DNA from: Enoplosus armatus
Taxonomy: Eukaryota > Chordata > Actinopteri > Centrarchiformes > Enoplosidae
Assembly (NCBI RefSeq): GCF_043641665.1
Contig: NC_092182.1
Coordinates: 26,979,320 to 27,043,319 of the forward strand
Direction: 5' to 3'
DNA length: 64,000 nt
The translations under genes and the position numbers were made by a program. The notes below the pieces were generated by a model. That model was not told where the DNA came from and made no database searches. It saw only the letters and a list, made by a program, of their open reading frames with translations. Of the stretch, positions 24,401 to 35,221 are shown piece by piece; position 1 is the stretch's first letter, and each line of letters opens with the position of its first letter.

Positions 24401-27400
24401 CAGCAGCCACTCTGCTCACTTCTTCTCACGTCATTCCCCCTCCTTCCTATCCAGGACTTTAGCATTGAAAAGTACATTAGAACCAGACAGGGAGACCACA
24501 TCGGACTGTAAACAGGCCTGTTATTATGGACCTGCAGCTATTCACTGCCGATAGACAGTTAAGCAGCATCTGCTGAGGAAACAAACCATCGACGACACAC
24601 ACACACACACACACACACACTGTGAGGACTGATTTCACAAACTGGCACGAACTTTTAAAACAGTTTGGAAGACATGATTAACTCACAGGTGTGGTCTTTG
24701 TTATCACCTCAGTCTTTCAATCTTTCAGTCAAACTGAAATTAAAATGTGTTTTTGAGTAATCAGCACATCTATACAGTTCATTGGGTACACCTAGCTAAA
24801 ACTAATGCAGTCTAATACGGCAGTCATGAGTTTTACATTGCCAAATATTTTCCAAAGCGATGTACAAGTGAGACACAATCCAACAGTAGATCAACTGAAC
24901 TGAACACTCAACTGACACAAGTGCCACAAGACTTGTACACAAGTACATTTAGAAAAGTACTAGAGCTAGAGATGGATCAAGAGATAAAGAGAGAGAGAAA
25001 GGGCGTATTAGGTGAGCAAGTACTCTCAGAAGATATAGGTCGTTCATTTGTGAACGAGAAGGCCCATAAACCTGAGGGAGGGAGTTCAGGTAGGTAATGT
25101 GCTGGTGGCCACTCTGTAGGCATTACTGACTTGAACTCTCTACGAGCAGCAACAGGGGGGATGGAGGGTTATGAAAAATGGGGTGACATGAGCTGTCTTT
25201 AGCTGATGTGCTTCTGAGGTTTGGACATGCTCAGTGACAGTTGGTAGAGTCATCAATCACAATGCCAAACAGCTGGATACTAATATTGTGCTGAACAGAA
25301 GGACCCGCTGGGATCACCACGAGTTCAGTCTTAGATTGAGTAGAAGGTGACGCTCCATCATCCATTTTGAGATATCACTGAGGCAGTCTGAGATCTGTGC
25401 TGAGGAAGGACAGATAGAGCTGGGTATCATCGGCATAACACCGGTAAGAAAAAACACGTGACCAGATAATCAGACGAAGGGAGGTGGTGTATATTGAGAA
25501 GAGTAGGGGACCAAGCACAGATCCCTGTGGTACCCCAGTGGAAAGAAAGTGATGCTTGGACTCTTCTCCTTGCCATGCAACTTTGAACGATCGCTCTGTC
25601 AGGTAGGACTCAAACTACAGTTGTGCTGTACCAGAAACGCCTCGTTCAGATGGGGTGGACAGGATGGACAGGAGGACTGTGTGGTTGGAAGGGTCCAGGA
25701 AGATGAGAACTGATGACTGGGATTCTTATCAGGGTTTCTGTCAGTTTCAGTGGAATGACGGCTCTTGAAACCAGACTAGTTTGGATCAAGTAGATTATTT
25801 TCAGAGAGGAAGTCTGAGACTTGGGTGAAAACTACTTTTGAAGCTTGGACCGGCCTGTAGTTTTAAACTTGAGATGGCTTTTCAACAACGGGGTAACTTG
25901 GGCCTGCTTAAACATCGTGGGGCATGATTGTGGGTGAGATAAGGCTTGAAATAACTTGGAGTGAATAAGATCCAGAGGACAAATGGTGGGATGACTCAAG
26001 AGCAGAAGTTTAAAGACATCTACCTCAGTGAGAGGGAGAAATGCAGTAAGTGACGCACCCTTAAAGGAGATGCACTGCGGTTGGGTGGTTGGGTGGTTCA
26101 GTGAGTTGGCCACTAATGGCTGTTATCTTGTTAGTACAGCAGGATGCAAAGTCATGAGCGGAGAGAGAGGTGGCTGGTGGAGGGGGAGGGGTAGTGTCTC
26201 TATGATCCTTTTGGAGGACGTAGTTTGTGCTTCTGGTGAACTGTATTGCATTAAACAGACAGGTTTTTCTGTTATTTAGCCTACCCTCATTGATATGAAC
26301 GGGGTGGACAAAATAATGTAAAACAATTTATCTGCTTCCTATACTTTCCTTCTTTCATCCCCTTTTCTTTTTGTTTGTTTACTTCTTTCTTCTTCACCTT
26401 TTCTGGTTTCTTTCCTTCTTCAACTGATGAAAACACGCCCAAACTGGAGATGAAGAACCACACTTTGTTCTTGTAGAGAGGATGCCTTTGTTGAAAGATA
26501 TGAACATGTTGAAAGACCATTCAATAATCCCACCACGATATGAAGGTGAAAAGAAATGACTCTCCCTTTGTGCTAAAATACAACACAGCGTACAATAAGG
26601 TGCACAGAAATACATGCACGTCTGTATGTTTCATTATTAATGTGATTTTCTTTGACTACCGTGTAACTGTGATGTGTAATATGAGACACATTACATTACA
26701 TTAGCTGACATCCAAGCAACATGTGGCAAATGAAGTGAGATGTAGAGAGGCAAAGAAAGAAAGAACAGGGGAAGTGAGTCAGTGTGAACAGAGATGTGTC
26801 AGGCCATCAGTTACACCTTCGCTCACCCCCTCAACATGCGGAGGAGGTCACCAGCGATTTGCTGAGGACACACTAAACAAATAAAGCCCAAATTAAAAGT
26901 ACATTAAGTGCTTGAAATGTAAACCTTTAGCAGGGCTAGAAATATTAAACTCTGGTCATTTAAACATTGTTTTAAACAGTTTTACGCCGTAAAGATAACA
27001 TTACACAGGGGGGCCACCCTACGTGTGGCTGTGAGGAGTGTTTATTTACCCTCCTGAGGCCGTATATCACTGAGACCAGCAGTGCTGCCAATGACTGACC
27101 AGATGGCTAGAAACACACACACACACCCACACACACACACACACACTTACAGAAACCAAAATGCATCAGCAGACACACATGAATACGTAAGTATAAATAT
27201 ACACATCTACATGCCCTAGAGCTTAAAGCCCCTGGAAATCAAAGTTAGAGTTCAAGGGAAACAAGTAGATCCTTGTTGGCCTACTGATCACAGTAAGAAG
27301 ACAACTGAGAAAATACATTTCAGGGCCTTTAAAGGAATAGTTCAGTATTTTGGGAAATATGCCAAGAGAGTTATTGAGAGTTACAGATGTCTGTATGGTA

Positions 27401-30278
27401 AATATGAAGCTATGGCCAGCAGCCGGTTAGCTTAGCTTTGCATAAAGACTGGAAACAGAGGGAAACAGCTAGCATGGTTCTGTCCAAAGGTAACAAAATC
27501 CACCTTGCAGTACCTCTAAAGCACACTAATTAAGTTTGTTTAATCCGTACAAAATCAAAAAAGTGTAAAAATGTTGAGCTGTGGGGCCTATGTGGTTAGA
27601 AATCATCCGGGGAAATGACTTCTCTATAAAACCACAACTTGACATTACGCTTTAGTTTTGCATGGATTAATCAAACAATATATAATGTATTAATACATAT
27701 AATTAGTGAGCTTTGTGTCGTGTCATAGGTGGGTTTTGTTGCCTTTGGGCAGAGCCAGGCTAGCTGTTTCCCCCTGTTTCCAGTCTTTATGCCAAGCTAA
27801 GCTAACTGGCTCCCGCTCAAGCACCAACCTCCGGACGGAGAAGTGAAGCCTTAAACCTGCGTTCTCTCTAATGGCCAGCAGAGGGCGACTCCACTGATTG
27901 CAAAAAGAAGTCGCTAGTTTCAAGTCTTCTTGAATACGGCATGATGTTCAATTTGTAAATTATGGTCCCATTTAGAGTAAAATAGACATTAAAGCAGGCT
28001 TTGTTTAGGGCGGGGCTACCTTGTGACTGACAAGGTGATACAACGGCGACCTGTCAATCAGGATAGAGGCGTTCGGTTGTACTAAGAGACACTTTTTTCT
28101 GGTAAGTACATTTACAAGCTAACTTTTGTTAGCAGCTACTTCGCACGGCGTAGCCAGGAGCCAGGTGCAGTCAGGTAGGCCTGCATGTTGTCTTCCAGTT
28201 CTCTGATCCCCGGCTCCACCCTCTCGACCAAATATGGTCACTTCTGGCTACAAAAAGAGCAAGATGGCGACGGCCAAAATGCCAAACTCAAGGCTTCTAA
28301 ACGGCAGTCCACAAACCAACGGGGGACGTCACGGATACGTCCTGTTACACAGTCTATACGTACCGACTGGTGTCAGTCTTCTCATCTCAAAGCCAAGTGT
28401 GTGGAACTGCTCCTTTAAAGCATACTGGGGTGACGTTTAGATGATCGCTCACTCAGCTCGCAGCAGCTTCCTGCTGCTTTGAAGTCAGTTCCAGCTCAGT
28501 TATGAGTAACAGAGTCGTATCTTTTCCCATCACTCCCTCTGTATGTGTGCATACGAGCGGCTGACCTTCCTGACTCCCCTCCAGATGCTCTAACTCTCTT
28601 ACCTCATGGACTCCCCAACACAGGCATGTGTACATTTAGACAATTTACAGCCCTGTTTCCTGCGCCGCCCTCCTCTAGTAACCTCCAGACTGATGTTTGA
28701 CCTCCAGTCCCCCCCCCCCTCAGATCTCCCAGCCCTCTCCACACTCAGCAGCCCTGTCCTCCACACTCCCAGGGCAGAAATCAGACATCATCTCCCCTAT
28801 AGTTCCTCCTCATTCACAGCCTATGGTTCCTCTTGCTCAGCACTCCCCCCCCCCCCCTCCAAATAATATCAATGGCCAAACTGAATTTCAAACCCAAGGA
28901 AAAGTAACCATTAGGTGATTTAAGCTGCTGATTCACTTCAAGTCTGTAGTGCTGCCGAGTGTCAGGGACGAAACAGTCCTCAGACTAACATGGACTTCCT
29001 TTAAAGCTGAGGTTTACATATGATTGACTGCAGCACATTAAACAGGGTCTATGTCTATATATCACCAGAAAGGGTTTGTACCTCAGTAATGTAAAGTGTA
29101 TTCCCTCTGCAGCACCTTGGTTTTCCTTAAAACAAAAAGAATTTAGATCTATCACATTGTCTTTTGTAAGTTCAGTGAACTTCGACTTGAATTAAACATT
29201 TTTGTTCAGCTGGAAGATTCTTCATTCAGAATAACCACAGAAACGTTTGTTCTATGTGGGAATTAAGCGCTTTATCTCTGAAACAGCTTCAGGAGAAGCG
29301 CTGTCAGAGACGAGCAGAGAAAAGGTCGTCAGGGACAGAAGTGGACGCGCACGGAGAGAGAGAGCCGTCGTGTTTACCTTGTCCTTTATCCACGAAGCTG
29401 GTGATGGTGTTGGCCAGACCCGCTTCATGCAGAGCGCTGCTGTTCACGTCCCCAGTGGAGAGAGACCAGTACAATGACAGCATGTAGTCGTGAGGAGTAA
29501 CCAGCGGCTGTTTGTGATGCGCTTCCCGGTCGCTCAGTTTCGGTCCCTTGTGGCTGGTTCCCCGCTGCGCCACCGGACCCGCGTTCTGCTGCTGCTGCTG
29601 CTGCTGCTGCTTTTGCGCACCGGTGGCTCTTTGGGGAGGCCCGGTGCGCACGGGAGCAGCTGCATTCGCTCTGGAAGCAACTTTCCCAAAATGTTTCCCC
29701 GGTGAGCCGCCCCTTCCACCAGCAGCCGCAGTCCCGACTCCTTTCCCTGCTGCATGTGCGCTAAAAGCCGCGGGAGCGTGCGCTGTAATGTGAGCGTCCC
29801 CGCCGGGCAGCCAGGAGCGCACAGCCTCTTTGCGCCCTAAGATGACTGCTCGGTCCCGTTGTTGCTGCTGCAGCTGTGGACGGTTCACCGGCACGGCCCC
29901 GCGGCGCAGTGGCGAGGATGAGGACGCAGATGTCGCCGCTGTAAGTTTGCTTTTAATAACAGTCGTCTCGCCCTTGATTAACGGCGGGCCCGCGCGGATC
30001 CGCGTAATCCTCGCCGGACTCACCGGTGAGGGTTTCCAGGTCCCAGAAGCGGTCGCCGGCTGCCTGCCCGCGGCTGGTGTGGCCCCACCGATTGCTCCGC
30101 CGGTTCTTCCGTGGGTTTGCTCTCCTTCCCCGCCTCCTGCCGCGCGCTCCGCTGCCTCTCCAAGCCGGTGGTGGTGGTGCTCGGTCGGTGTGGTCCGGCT
30201 GAGTGAACCGAGGACGGGATGCAGGTAAAGAAGAGTCCAGCAGCTCAGCAGAAGAGAAAGACGCTTCACAACTTTCAT
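22684..30278 (-). CDS. gdf5: Growth/differentiation factor 5 precursor (BMP family ligand), two exons
   Basis: Two coding exons are joined by a GT-AG intron. Exon 1 is 30278-29378 (901 nt; donor GTAAAC) and exon 2 is 23663-22684 (980 nt; acceptor CTCGCAG). The phase-1 join gives DKGQ-DERGP, as in vertebrate GDF5, and a 626-residue precursor. Visible parts: signal peptide about 1-24; low-complexity prodomain rich in Ala/Gly/His; a Gln run at 224-231; conserved prodomain block at 263-300 (HDYMLSLY through DKGQ); furin-type site QRRMRR at 488-493; mature ligand 494-626 with seven cystine-knot cysteines and the C-terminus VVESCGCR. N-glycosylation sequons NSS, NVSS and NKT are present. The [19 protein letters not shown] stretch fits GDF5 better than GDF6 or GDF7. 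Known family role: secreted dimer acting through BMP receptors in joint formation and chondrogenesis. The precursor is longer than the roughly 500-residue mammalian protein, mostly from prodomain low-complexity sequence and a longer mature N-terminal arm. Confidence 0.96.
23876..24048 (+). mobile_element. Short non-autonomous element, decayed copy 1 (AGAGCTGCAA... family)
   Basis: Starts AGAGCTGCAAAGATTAG and ends near GTAATTGTTAGTTGCATG, with ATCGATTAGCC- and CGATTCATTGATTAATCT-like parts. This is the common fish repeat full of ATCGATTAAT with AGAGCTGCAAC termini. Other copies lie at 55.37, 58.57 and 61.39 kb. Confidence 0.6.
24133..24620. repeat. Cluster of (CA)n arrays with CAGTCGT spacers
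   Basis: CA arrays at 24133-24155, 24162-24188 and 24204-24221 are separated by repeated AGTCGTCACAC-type spacers, followed by long arrays at 24348-24399 and 24594-24620. The spacer repetition shows a higher-order duplication of array plus spacer. Confidence 0.9.
24830..26113 (-). pseudogene. Degraded L2-type LINE reverse transcriptase in the gdf5 intron
   Basis: Read on the minus strand, fragments in several frames line up as one [24 protein letters not shown] (26.0-25.85 kb), an [20 protein letters not shown] step, the motif [20 protein letters not shown] (about 25.54-25.48 kb), DTQLYLSF (about 25.43 kb, just after the catalytic box) and [21 protein letters not shown] (about 25.33-25.26 kb). 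Stops and frameshifts are scattered throughout, so this is an old copy. The order and motifs fit fish L2/Maui LINEs. It is in the same orientation as gdf5. A short stretch at 24780-24830 resembles the end of another common teleost repeat. Confidence 0.8.
27113..27147. repeat. (CA)n microsatellite
   Basis: Slightly interrupted CA dinucleotides. Confidence 0.9.
27325..27810 (+). repeat. Repeat A copy, nearly full length
   Basis: Begins TTTAAAGGAATAGTTCAGTA, contains GCTATGGCCAGCAGCCGGTT, GCTTTGCATAAAGACTGGAA and CTGTCCAAAGGTAACAAAAT, then the inverse end (CAGAGCCAGGCTAGCTGTTT, CCAGTCTTTATGCCAAGCTA). The inverted halves indicate a foldback structure. Confidence 0.8.
27850..28410 (+). repeat. 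Teleost dispersed repeat (GCCAGCAGAGGGCGACTCC ... AAGATGGCGACGGCCAAAATG)
   Basis: The order CCTTAAACCTGCGTTCTCTC, TCGCTAGTTTCAAGTCTTCT, GGTCCCATTTAGAGTAAAAT, AAATATGGTCACTTCTGGCT and GACGTCACGGATACGTC matches a repeat widespread in fish. Frames inside it are repeat-derived. Confidence 0.65.
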
Positions 30279-30279
30279 C

Positions 30280-30480
30280 CTAAAGCCCTTTTGCCTTTTG
30301 CCAGGCCGTCATTGTAATAAACCGCAGTCTGTTCAGAATGAATTGACCTGTTTGTTTAAAAAAAGAAGAGGGAGCAGTCCTGTTCGGTCCGAGTCTCTCA
30401 TCCTCTGACTTCACTCCGCGCTCTGCCTGAGGAGAAATGAATAAAAAGAGCCTCTCCCGACAGAAATAGGCTACAGACAT
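30280..30480 (-). CDS. Upstream ORF in the gdf5 leader (66 codons)
   Basis: On the gdf5 sense strand an ATG at 30480 opens a 66-codon frame (starting MSVAYF) whose TAG stop at 30282-30280 is separated from the gdf5 ATG at 30278 by one base. If transcription starts just downstream of the TATA-like box at 30520-30527, this would be an early upstream start codon close to the cap. No domain is recognisable in the peptide, so its likely role is translational control rather than making a functional protein. The frame could be fortuitous; the leader has not been mapped by transcripts. Confidence 0.35.
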   Translation of the reverse strand: MSVAYFCRERLFLFISPQAERGVKSEDERLGPNRTAPSSFFKQTGQFILNRLRFITMTAWQKAKGL

Positions 30481-30489
30481 ATGCAAGGT

Positions 30490-30530
30490 TGTAAAAGCAA
30501 AGATGTGGACTATAACTGACTTTTATAAGT
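30490..30530 (-). promoter_or_regulatory. Candidate gdf5 core promoter (TATA-like box)
   Basis: TATAAAAG lies on the minus strand at 30527-30520, about 240 bp upstream of the gdf5 start codon. A start site about 30 bp downstream would give a leader of about 215 nt. Only the box itself is seen; an additional upstream non-coding exon cannot be excluded. Confidence 0.35.
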
Positions 30531-32580
30531 TGAAGAAACAAATCCTGCAAACCCGTATTGTCACACTCGTCATCTGCAAGCAGCATAGTGCTGGAAGAGA
30601 TCCTGTCTGTGATAGAAGTGCAGAAATCCCAGAAAAGGCTGAGAAACAGTGGACTTGCATTAAACCCTCCACGGCACGATTCTGCTGGATATCTTGTAAG
30701 AAACTTCTTTAAATCCCACTTTTTTCCAAGAGAGGCAAGAATGGCGTAATGCCGCTGCCTCCGTGTTTTTTTCTCTTTCCCTTCAAAGTTTGAACTCCGT
30801 CCAGTGAAAATATTTCACTCACACACCAACCTGCAGGTGCTCGAGAAATCCTCCAACAAACCTGAGCGCAGGAATTGGAAACGGAATTCCAGAAAGCTGT
30901 TTTAATTACCCCGTGATGTCATGCTGTCCAAACTCATTTAACAGCAATATTTCTTCTCAAATCTTCCTCCCCTCTTTCCACCAATGACTCACTCAAGCTG
31001 TAACACAAAATGGCACAAAACAGCCCCCCAAGAAAAAAAGAGAAAAGAAAAACTTTGCATTATGTCATTTGAAGGGAGACGTTTTTTTAGGCTTCCACTT
31101 TCTCCAAACAAAAGGGTGAGAGGGGTGTCAGGTGATGTCAGGGTAGCCCGCTATTACACACACACAGGTACCAAATGCAAGTATTCACATCCTAAAAGTA
31201 GTATTACCACACTTTAAATACTCCATTACAAGTATTTGTCCTGCACTGAAAAGGCTACGTAAGTAAAAGGAATTCTAATTATTATGAAAAAGTACTTTAT
31301 CAGAAGTAATTCAGTATTTCATACTTATATTTGGGTCAATATAACACCAACGCACTCAGTGTTAGTATTACTTTAATGTTACTGTTATTTATCCAAAGTA
31401 AAATACCATCTACTGTAGCTGCTGTTGACGGTCTCAACCTTCAAGTTTCATCGGCTCGGCCTCAGAAAAGAAATGACAGAAAATACAAAGAAGAATAAAT
31501 AAAGTCACTGCTTAGAAACGGAGAGACGGGTCACAGAGTCGGTCCTGTGGACATCCTCGTTTACATTCATTTCATTTTCCCTCCCTCTCTGGAGGACAGG
31601 GGGCCTTGGTTTTGATTCTAAAACTCTTTGCCAGTTTAATTTATGATGCCACAAGGAGCGCCAGCTTAGTGTCATAAATTTAGTTTAGACCAAGCTCGAG
31701 GAATAATTAGCAGCCAGAACGCTTGGGTTCAAATTTGGAGATTCTGGCAGTGGAGGAGGGTCTCTGGTGGTTTGTAACAAGAGCTGGTGTTCTGGTAGAG
31801 TGTTTCTCTTTCCCTCTCTGTTTCTCTCAACTTCCTTTCTTTCTCTCTCCATCTGTCTTTCACCACGCAGCTCCGTATGAGGGCATGATGGATGAACAGA
31901 AGTGATTGGATAATACGAGGCTGTCATGGATCACACATAAAATCAACCTGATCCAGTCAATTCGACTAAACAGCTAAAGGATGTGAATAACGGTGACTGG
32001 CCAAGTAGCTGCAGCGCAGACGAGGCTCAGTAACAGCTTTATGTTTGCTTTAATTGTAAAATAAGGCCCAGTGTAATACATCTCTGCTGCATTAACAGAG
32101 TATACTGTCGTAATTTCAGCCGAATGTTTGCCAGACTGACTTTATATGCAGATAATTGTGGTAAAAACACATTAGGAACCACAAGTCAAAGCATCAACTG
32201 TCTATAAAGTTTATAGCTACACAAGCAGCTGTGTGATGCTGTAATGCTCTTTACACAGCATGAACTTAATACATATCTGTGTGTGTGATTTAAATGTATT
32301 CTGCACATTTCTATCAAACACTGAACAGTTTGGTATCTGAGAGTGTACATGTTAATCTGTGTTGATTTATGGGATGTAATTTGCCCTCATTTCTCTAGAT
32401 GATGCCTTCAGCTTCAGGTATTTCAGTATATTGTCTGTGTGCAGTGTTTTGGTTTCTGTTATCTGGGACTCTGCTGAGGGTTTTTGGCTGCTGTCAAAAT
32501 ATCAAATATAAACTCAAGTGAATTATATAATATCTTCACTGAAACTGCTGTGATATAAAACCGAACTTCACTGCAGAACA
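30531..32580. other. Intergenic region between gdf5 and the TRIM gene
   Basis: Upstream flank of gdf5. A decayed repeat C copy lies at 31170-31400; a pyrimidine-rich tract at about 31800-31860. No gene is seen. The non-repetitive part next to the promoter (30.53-31.0 kb) may hold regulatory sites, but none is diagnosed. Confidence 0.5.
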
Positions 32581-32589
32581 AACATCGTC

Positions 32590-32690
32590 TTGTTGTGTTT
32601 TTACCATGTTCACCATCTTAGTTTAGCGTGTTAGCATGCTAACGATTGCGAGTTAGCACTAAACACAAAGTACAGCTGAGGCTTTATTCT
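32590..32690 (-). repeat. Repeat B fragment, inverted
   Basis: ACCATGTTCACCATCTTAGT and GCGTGTTAGCATGCTAACG are repeat B read on the minus strand, followed by AAAGTACAGCTGAGGC. Confidence 0.7.
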
Positions 32691-33420
32691 TTATTCTTAA
32701 TTTGGATCCTCATTAGCTTCCACAAAGTGATCGCTCGTCTTCGTGGGGCTCCACACAAAAACAACAACAAACAGTTATCTAAAATCACATTGATCAATTA
32801 AACAAGAATATTTCCTGGTGCCCTAGTTAATATTCTATGATACCCCTCCCATAACCACAATATTGCATGGTACACTTTACTTATAACATTCCTGGGCACC
32901 CATTTCATATAATATTCTGTTGCCCACTATGTGTACCATATTCCATGTTCCCCTTAGCTGCAGTATTCCTGGTACCTCTTACATTATTCCATGCAACCCA
33001 TTCCATGGCACCCCTTATGGTACATACTCTCCCCCATTCCCAGAAAGTCAGAGTACTTTTGAACATAAACACAGTATCAGCAGCCTGCTGCACACCATCA
33101 GTCTACATATCCAGCTATGAATCAGTTCTTTGGACTGAAACACACCGCTGTGTTACATGTGAAGCAGCAGCATTCAGCAGAGGAGGTCTGACAGAGCTCC
33201 GCCCCTCACCTGACTCACCGGAGACAAACCAGGAAACAGTCTGTTATTCTTCGTCACTAAAGAGAGACACACAGACCGAAGAACAGACGATCAGATTCAC
33301 CTTCAGACCAAACTAACAACTTCCTCTGAGTGAGTTCAGCTCCAGGAGAGAGAAGTGGGAAACTACAACACCTGCTGACACTCCACACACTGAATGTGAG
33401 TTTGACTAAAAACAGGACTC
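32691..33420. other. Upstream flank of the TRIM gene
   Basis: The first half contains irregular repeats around TTCCATG and CCCCTTA (32.83-33.03 kb). A frame at 32867-33316 (149 codons) has no recognised domain. The last 250 bp should include the TRIM promoter and leader, but no clear core element is visible. Confidence 0.45.
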
Positions 33421-33435
33421 AAAGTGAAAGTAAAC
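33421..33435 (+). promoter_or_regulatory. IRF/ISRE-like GAAA repeat just upstream of the TRIM start
   Basis: AAAGTGAAAGTAAAC ends 24 bases before the TRIM start codon and resembles a degenerate interferon regulatory factor element (GAAANN repeats). It lies so close to the ATG that it would be in the leader, so a promoter role is only a suggestion. Confidence 0.2.
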
Positions 33436-33459
33436 TTCAGTGAAGTTCGTAGAGACAAA

Positions 33460-34854
33460 ATGGCTTCCAGGTTAGAGGAGGATCTCTGCTGTCCGGTCTG
33501 TCATGAGGTCTTTAGAGACCCTGTTCTTCTGTCATGTAGCCACAGCTTCTGTAAAGACTGTCTGAAGAGCTGGTGGACAGAGAAACCAACACACGAGTGT
33601 CCAGTTTGTAAGAGAAGATCTTCAAAGTCTGAACCACCTTGTAACCTGGCGTTAAAGACGCTGTGTGAGGCCTTCTTACAGGAGAGAGGTCAGAGAGCTT
33701 CAGAGGCTCTCTGCTGTCTGCACTCTGAGAAACTCAGACTCTTCTGTCTGGACCATCAGCAGCCAGTGTGTCTCGTCTGCAGAGATTCAGAAAAACACAC
33801 CAACCACAGATTCAGACCCATCGATGAAGCTGCACGACAACACAAGAAGGAACTTCAGGAAACTCTGGAGCCCTTAAAGGAGAAGTTAAAGGTTTTTGAA
33901 GAAGTTAAAGTGGAGTTTGATGAAACAGCCGAACACATGAAGGTCCAGGCCCGACACACAGAGACGCAGATTAAGGAGCAGTTTAAGAAGCTTCACCAGT
34001 TTCTACAAGAGGAAGAGGAGGCCAGGATGGCTGCACTGAGGGAGGAAGAGGAGCAGAAGAGCCAGATGATGAAGGAGAAGATGGAGGCTCTGAGCAGAGA
34101 GATAGCAGCTCTTTCAGACACAGTCAGAGCCACAGAGGAGGAGCTGAGAGCTGAAGACGGCTCCTTCCTGCACAACTACAAGGCTGCAGTGGAAAGAGTC
34201 CAGCAGCGCCCCCTGCTGGATGATCCACAGCTGCCCTCAGGAGCCCTGATAGACCAGGCCAAACACCTGGGCAACCTGACCTTCAACATCTGGAACAAGA
34301 TGAAGGAGATGGTCTCCTACACTCCTGTGATTCTGGACCCAAACACTGCTAATCCAGACCTCACCCTGTCTGAAGACCTGATCAGTGTGAGACGAGGAGA
34401 GACACAGCAGCTTCCTGACAATCCAGAGAGGATTTATGGATACAGGTCTGTCCTGGGCTCTGAGAGTTTTAACTCAGGGACTCACAGCTGGGACGTCGAG
34501 GTTGGAGACAGTAAAGACTGGGAACTGGGTGTGTTAGCAGAGTCTGTCCAGAGGAAGGGACTCATACGGTCTGGATTCTGGGGAATATGGTTCATTAGAG
34601 GTGAATACTCAGCAGGGTCACCATCAGGTTCACACACTGGTCTCCCAGTGCAGAAGAAGGTCCAGAGGATCAGAGTGAATCTGGACTGGAACGGAGGAAA
34701 GCTGTCGTTCTCTGATCCTGATACTAACACACACATACACACCTTCACACACACTTTCACTGAGAGGATGTTTCCATACATTAACACTGAGGATAAAGTG
34801 AGGATGAAGATCTCACCAGTGAAGGTCTGTGTGACAGTGGAACAGAGCAGTTAG
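33460..34854 (+). CDS. Intronless TRIM E3 ubiquitin ligase (TRIM35 / zinc-binding protein A33-like)
   Basis: A single-exon 464-residue protein. The start at 33460 has a good context (AAAATGG), and homology to the RING begins right after it; the frame also runs 12 codons upstream without an ATG. Domains: C3HC4 RING with C11, C14, C26, H28, C31, C34, C47, C50; B-box 2 with C85, H88, C96, H99, C104, C107, H113, H116; Glu/Lys-rich coiled coil about 125-235; PRY-SPRY (B30.2) about 288-464 with an [10 protein letters not shown] start and the WDVEVGD and [11 protein letters not shown] motifs. All zinc ligands are intact, so it is probably an active ligase. This architecture is typical of the expanded intronless fish TRIM35/A33-like group; many fish TRIMs act in antiviral signalling, but the target here is unknown. 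An AATAAA follows at 35124-35129. It lies divergent from gdf5 with about 3 kb between their starts. Confidence 0.93.
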   Translation: MASRLEEDLCCPVCHEVFRDPVLLSCSHSFCKDCLKSWWTEKPTHECPVCKRRSSKSEPPCNLALKTLCEAFLQERGQRASEALCCLHSEKLRLFCLDHQQPVCLVCRDSEKHTNHRFRPIDEAARQHKKELQETLEPLKEKLKVFEEVKVEFDETAEHMKVQARHTETQIKEQFKKLHQFLQEEEEARMAALREEEEQKSQMMKEKMEALSREIAALSDTVRATEEELRAEDGSFLHNYKAAVERVQQRPLLDDPQLPSGALIDQAKHLGNLTFNIWNKMKEMVSYTPVILDPNTANPDLTLSEDLISVRRGETQQLPDNPERIYGYRSVLGSESFNSGTHSWDVEVGDSKDWELGVLAESVQRKGLIRSGFWGIWFIRGEYSAGSPSGSHTGLPVQKKVQRIRVNLDWNGGKLSFSDPDTNTHIHTFTHTFTERMFPYINTEDKVRMKISPVKVCVTVEQSS

Positions 34855-35221
34855 AGATGAAGAGGATGATGATATTCAGGATGTTGTTTATTTCTTAAAG
34901 AGAAAAGTCTCTGAATTTGACCTGATCAGCTGCACCTGTCCTCCTGCTGACTCACATGTAAAATTATTTCACATCGATACTGATCTCATGTTTGGTTCAG
35001 ATCCAACAAACTGTATTATAAATACTTCCAGATTATAAAGTTTCTAAACCTTAAAATCAATCTTTAATTACATATATGAAATGTTTATTTTCACTGTTTA
35101 GATAGAGTCCGTCAGTTCTTTGCAATAAAGGGTTAAAGCCATGTTCTCTGCAGCCTTTGTTTGAACGTGCCACTGTGCTCTCCTGTCCGCCCGGGCTTTG
35201 CCATGCAACGACAATAATAAG

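Larger units (their letters stand above)
23664..29377 (-). other. gdf5 intron, rich in repeats
   Basis: The single coding intron is 5714 bp, bounded by GTAAAC at 29377-29372 and a pyrimidine-rich CTCGCAG acceptor ending at 23664. It contains a short element near 23.9 kb, several (CA)n arrays at 24.1-24.6 kb, an L2-type LINE remnant (24.83-26.11 kb), repeat A (27.33-27.81 kb) and another teleost-type repeat (27.85-28.41 kb). C-homopolymer runs occur near 28.71 and 28.85 kb. No extra coding exon is supported. Confidence 0.85.

Noticed and set aside
29304..29377. Extension of gdf5 exon 1 past 29378
   Set aside because: The frame continues, but a clean GTAAAC donor and the conserved DKGQ-DERG junction place the exon end at 29378.
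33424..33459. TRIM protein starting 12 codons upstream
   Set aside because: No ATG occurs there; the ATG at 33460 has a good context and matches the family start.
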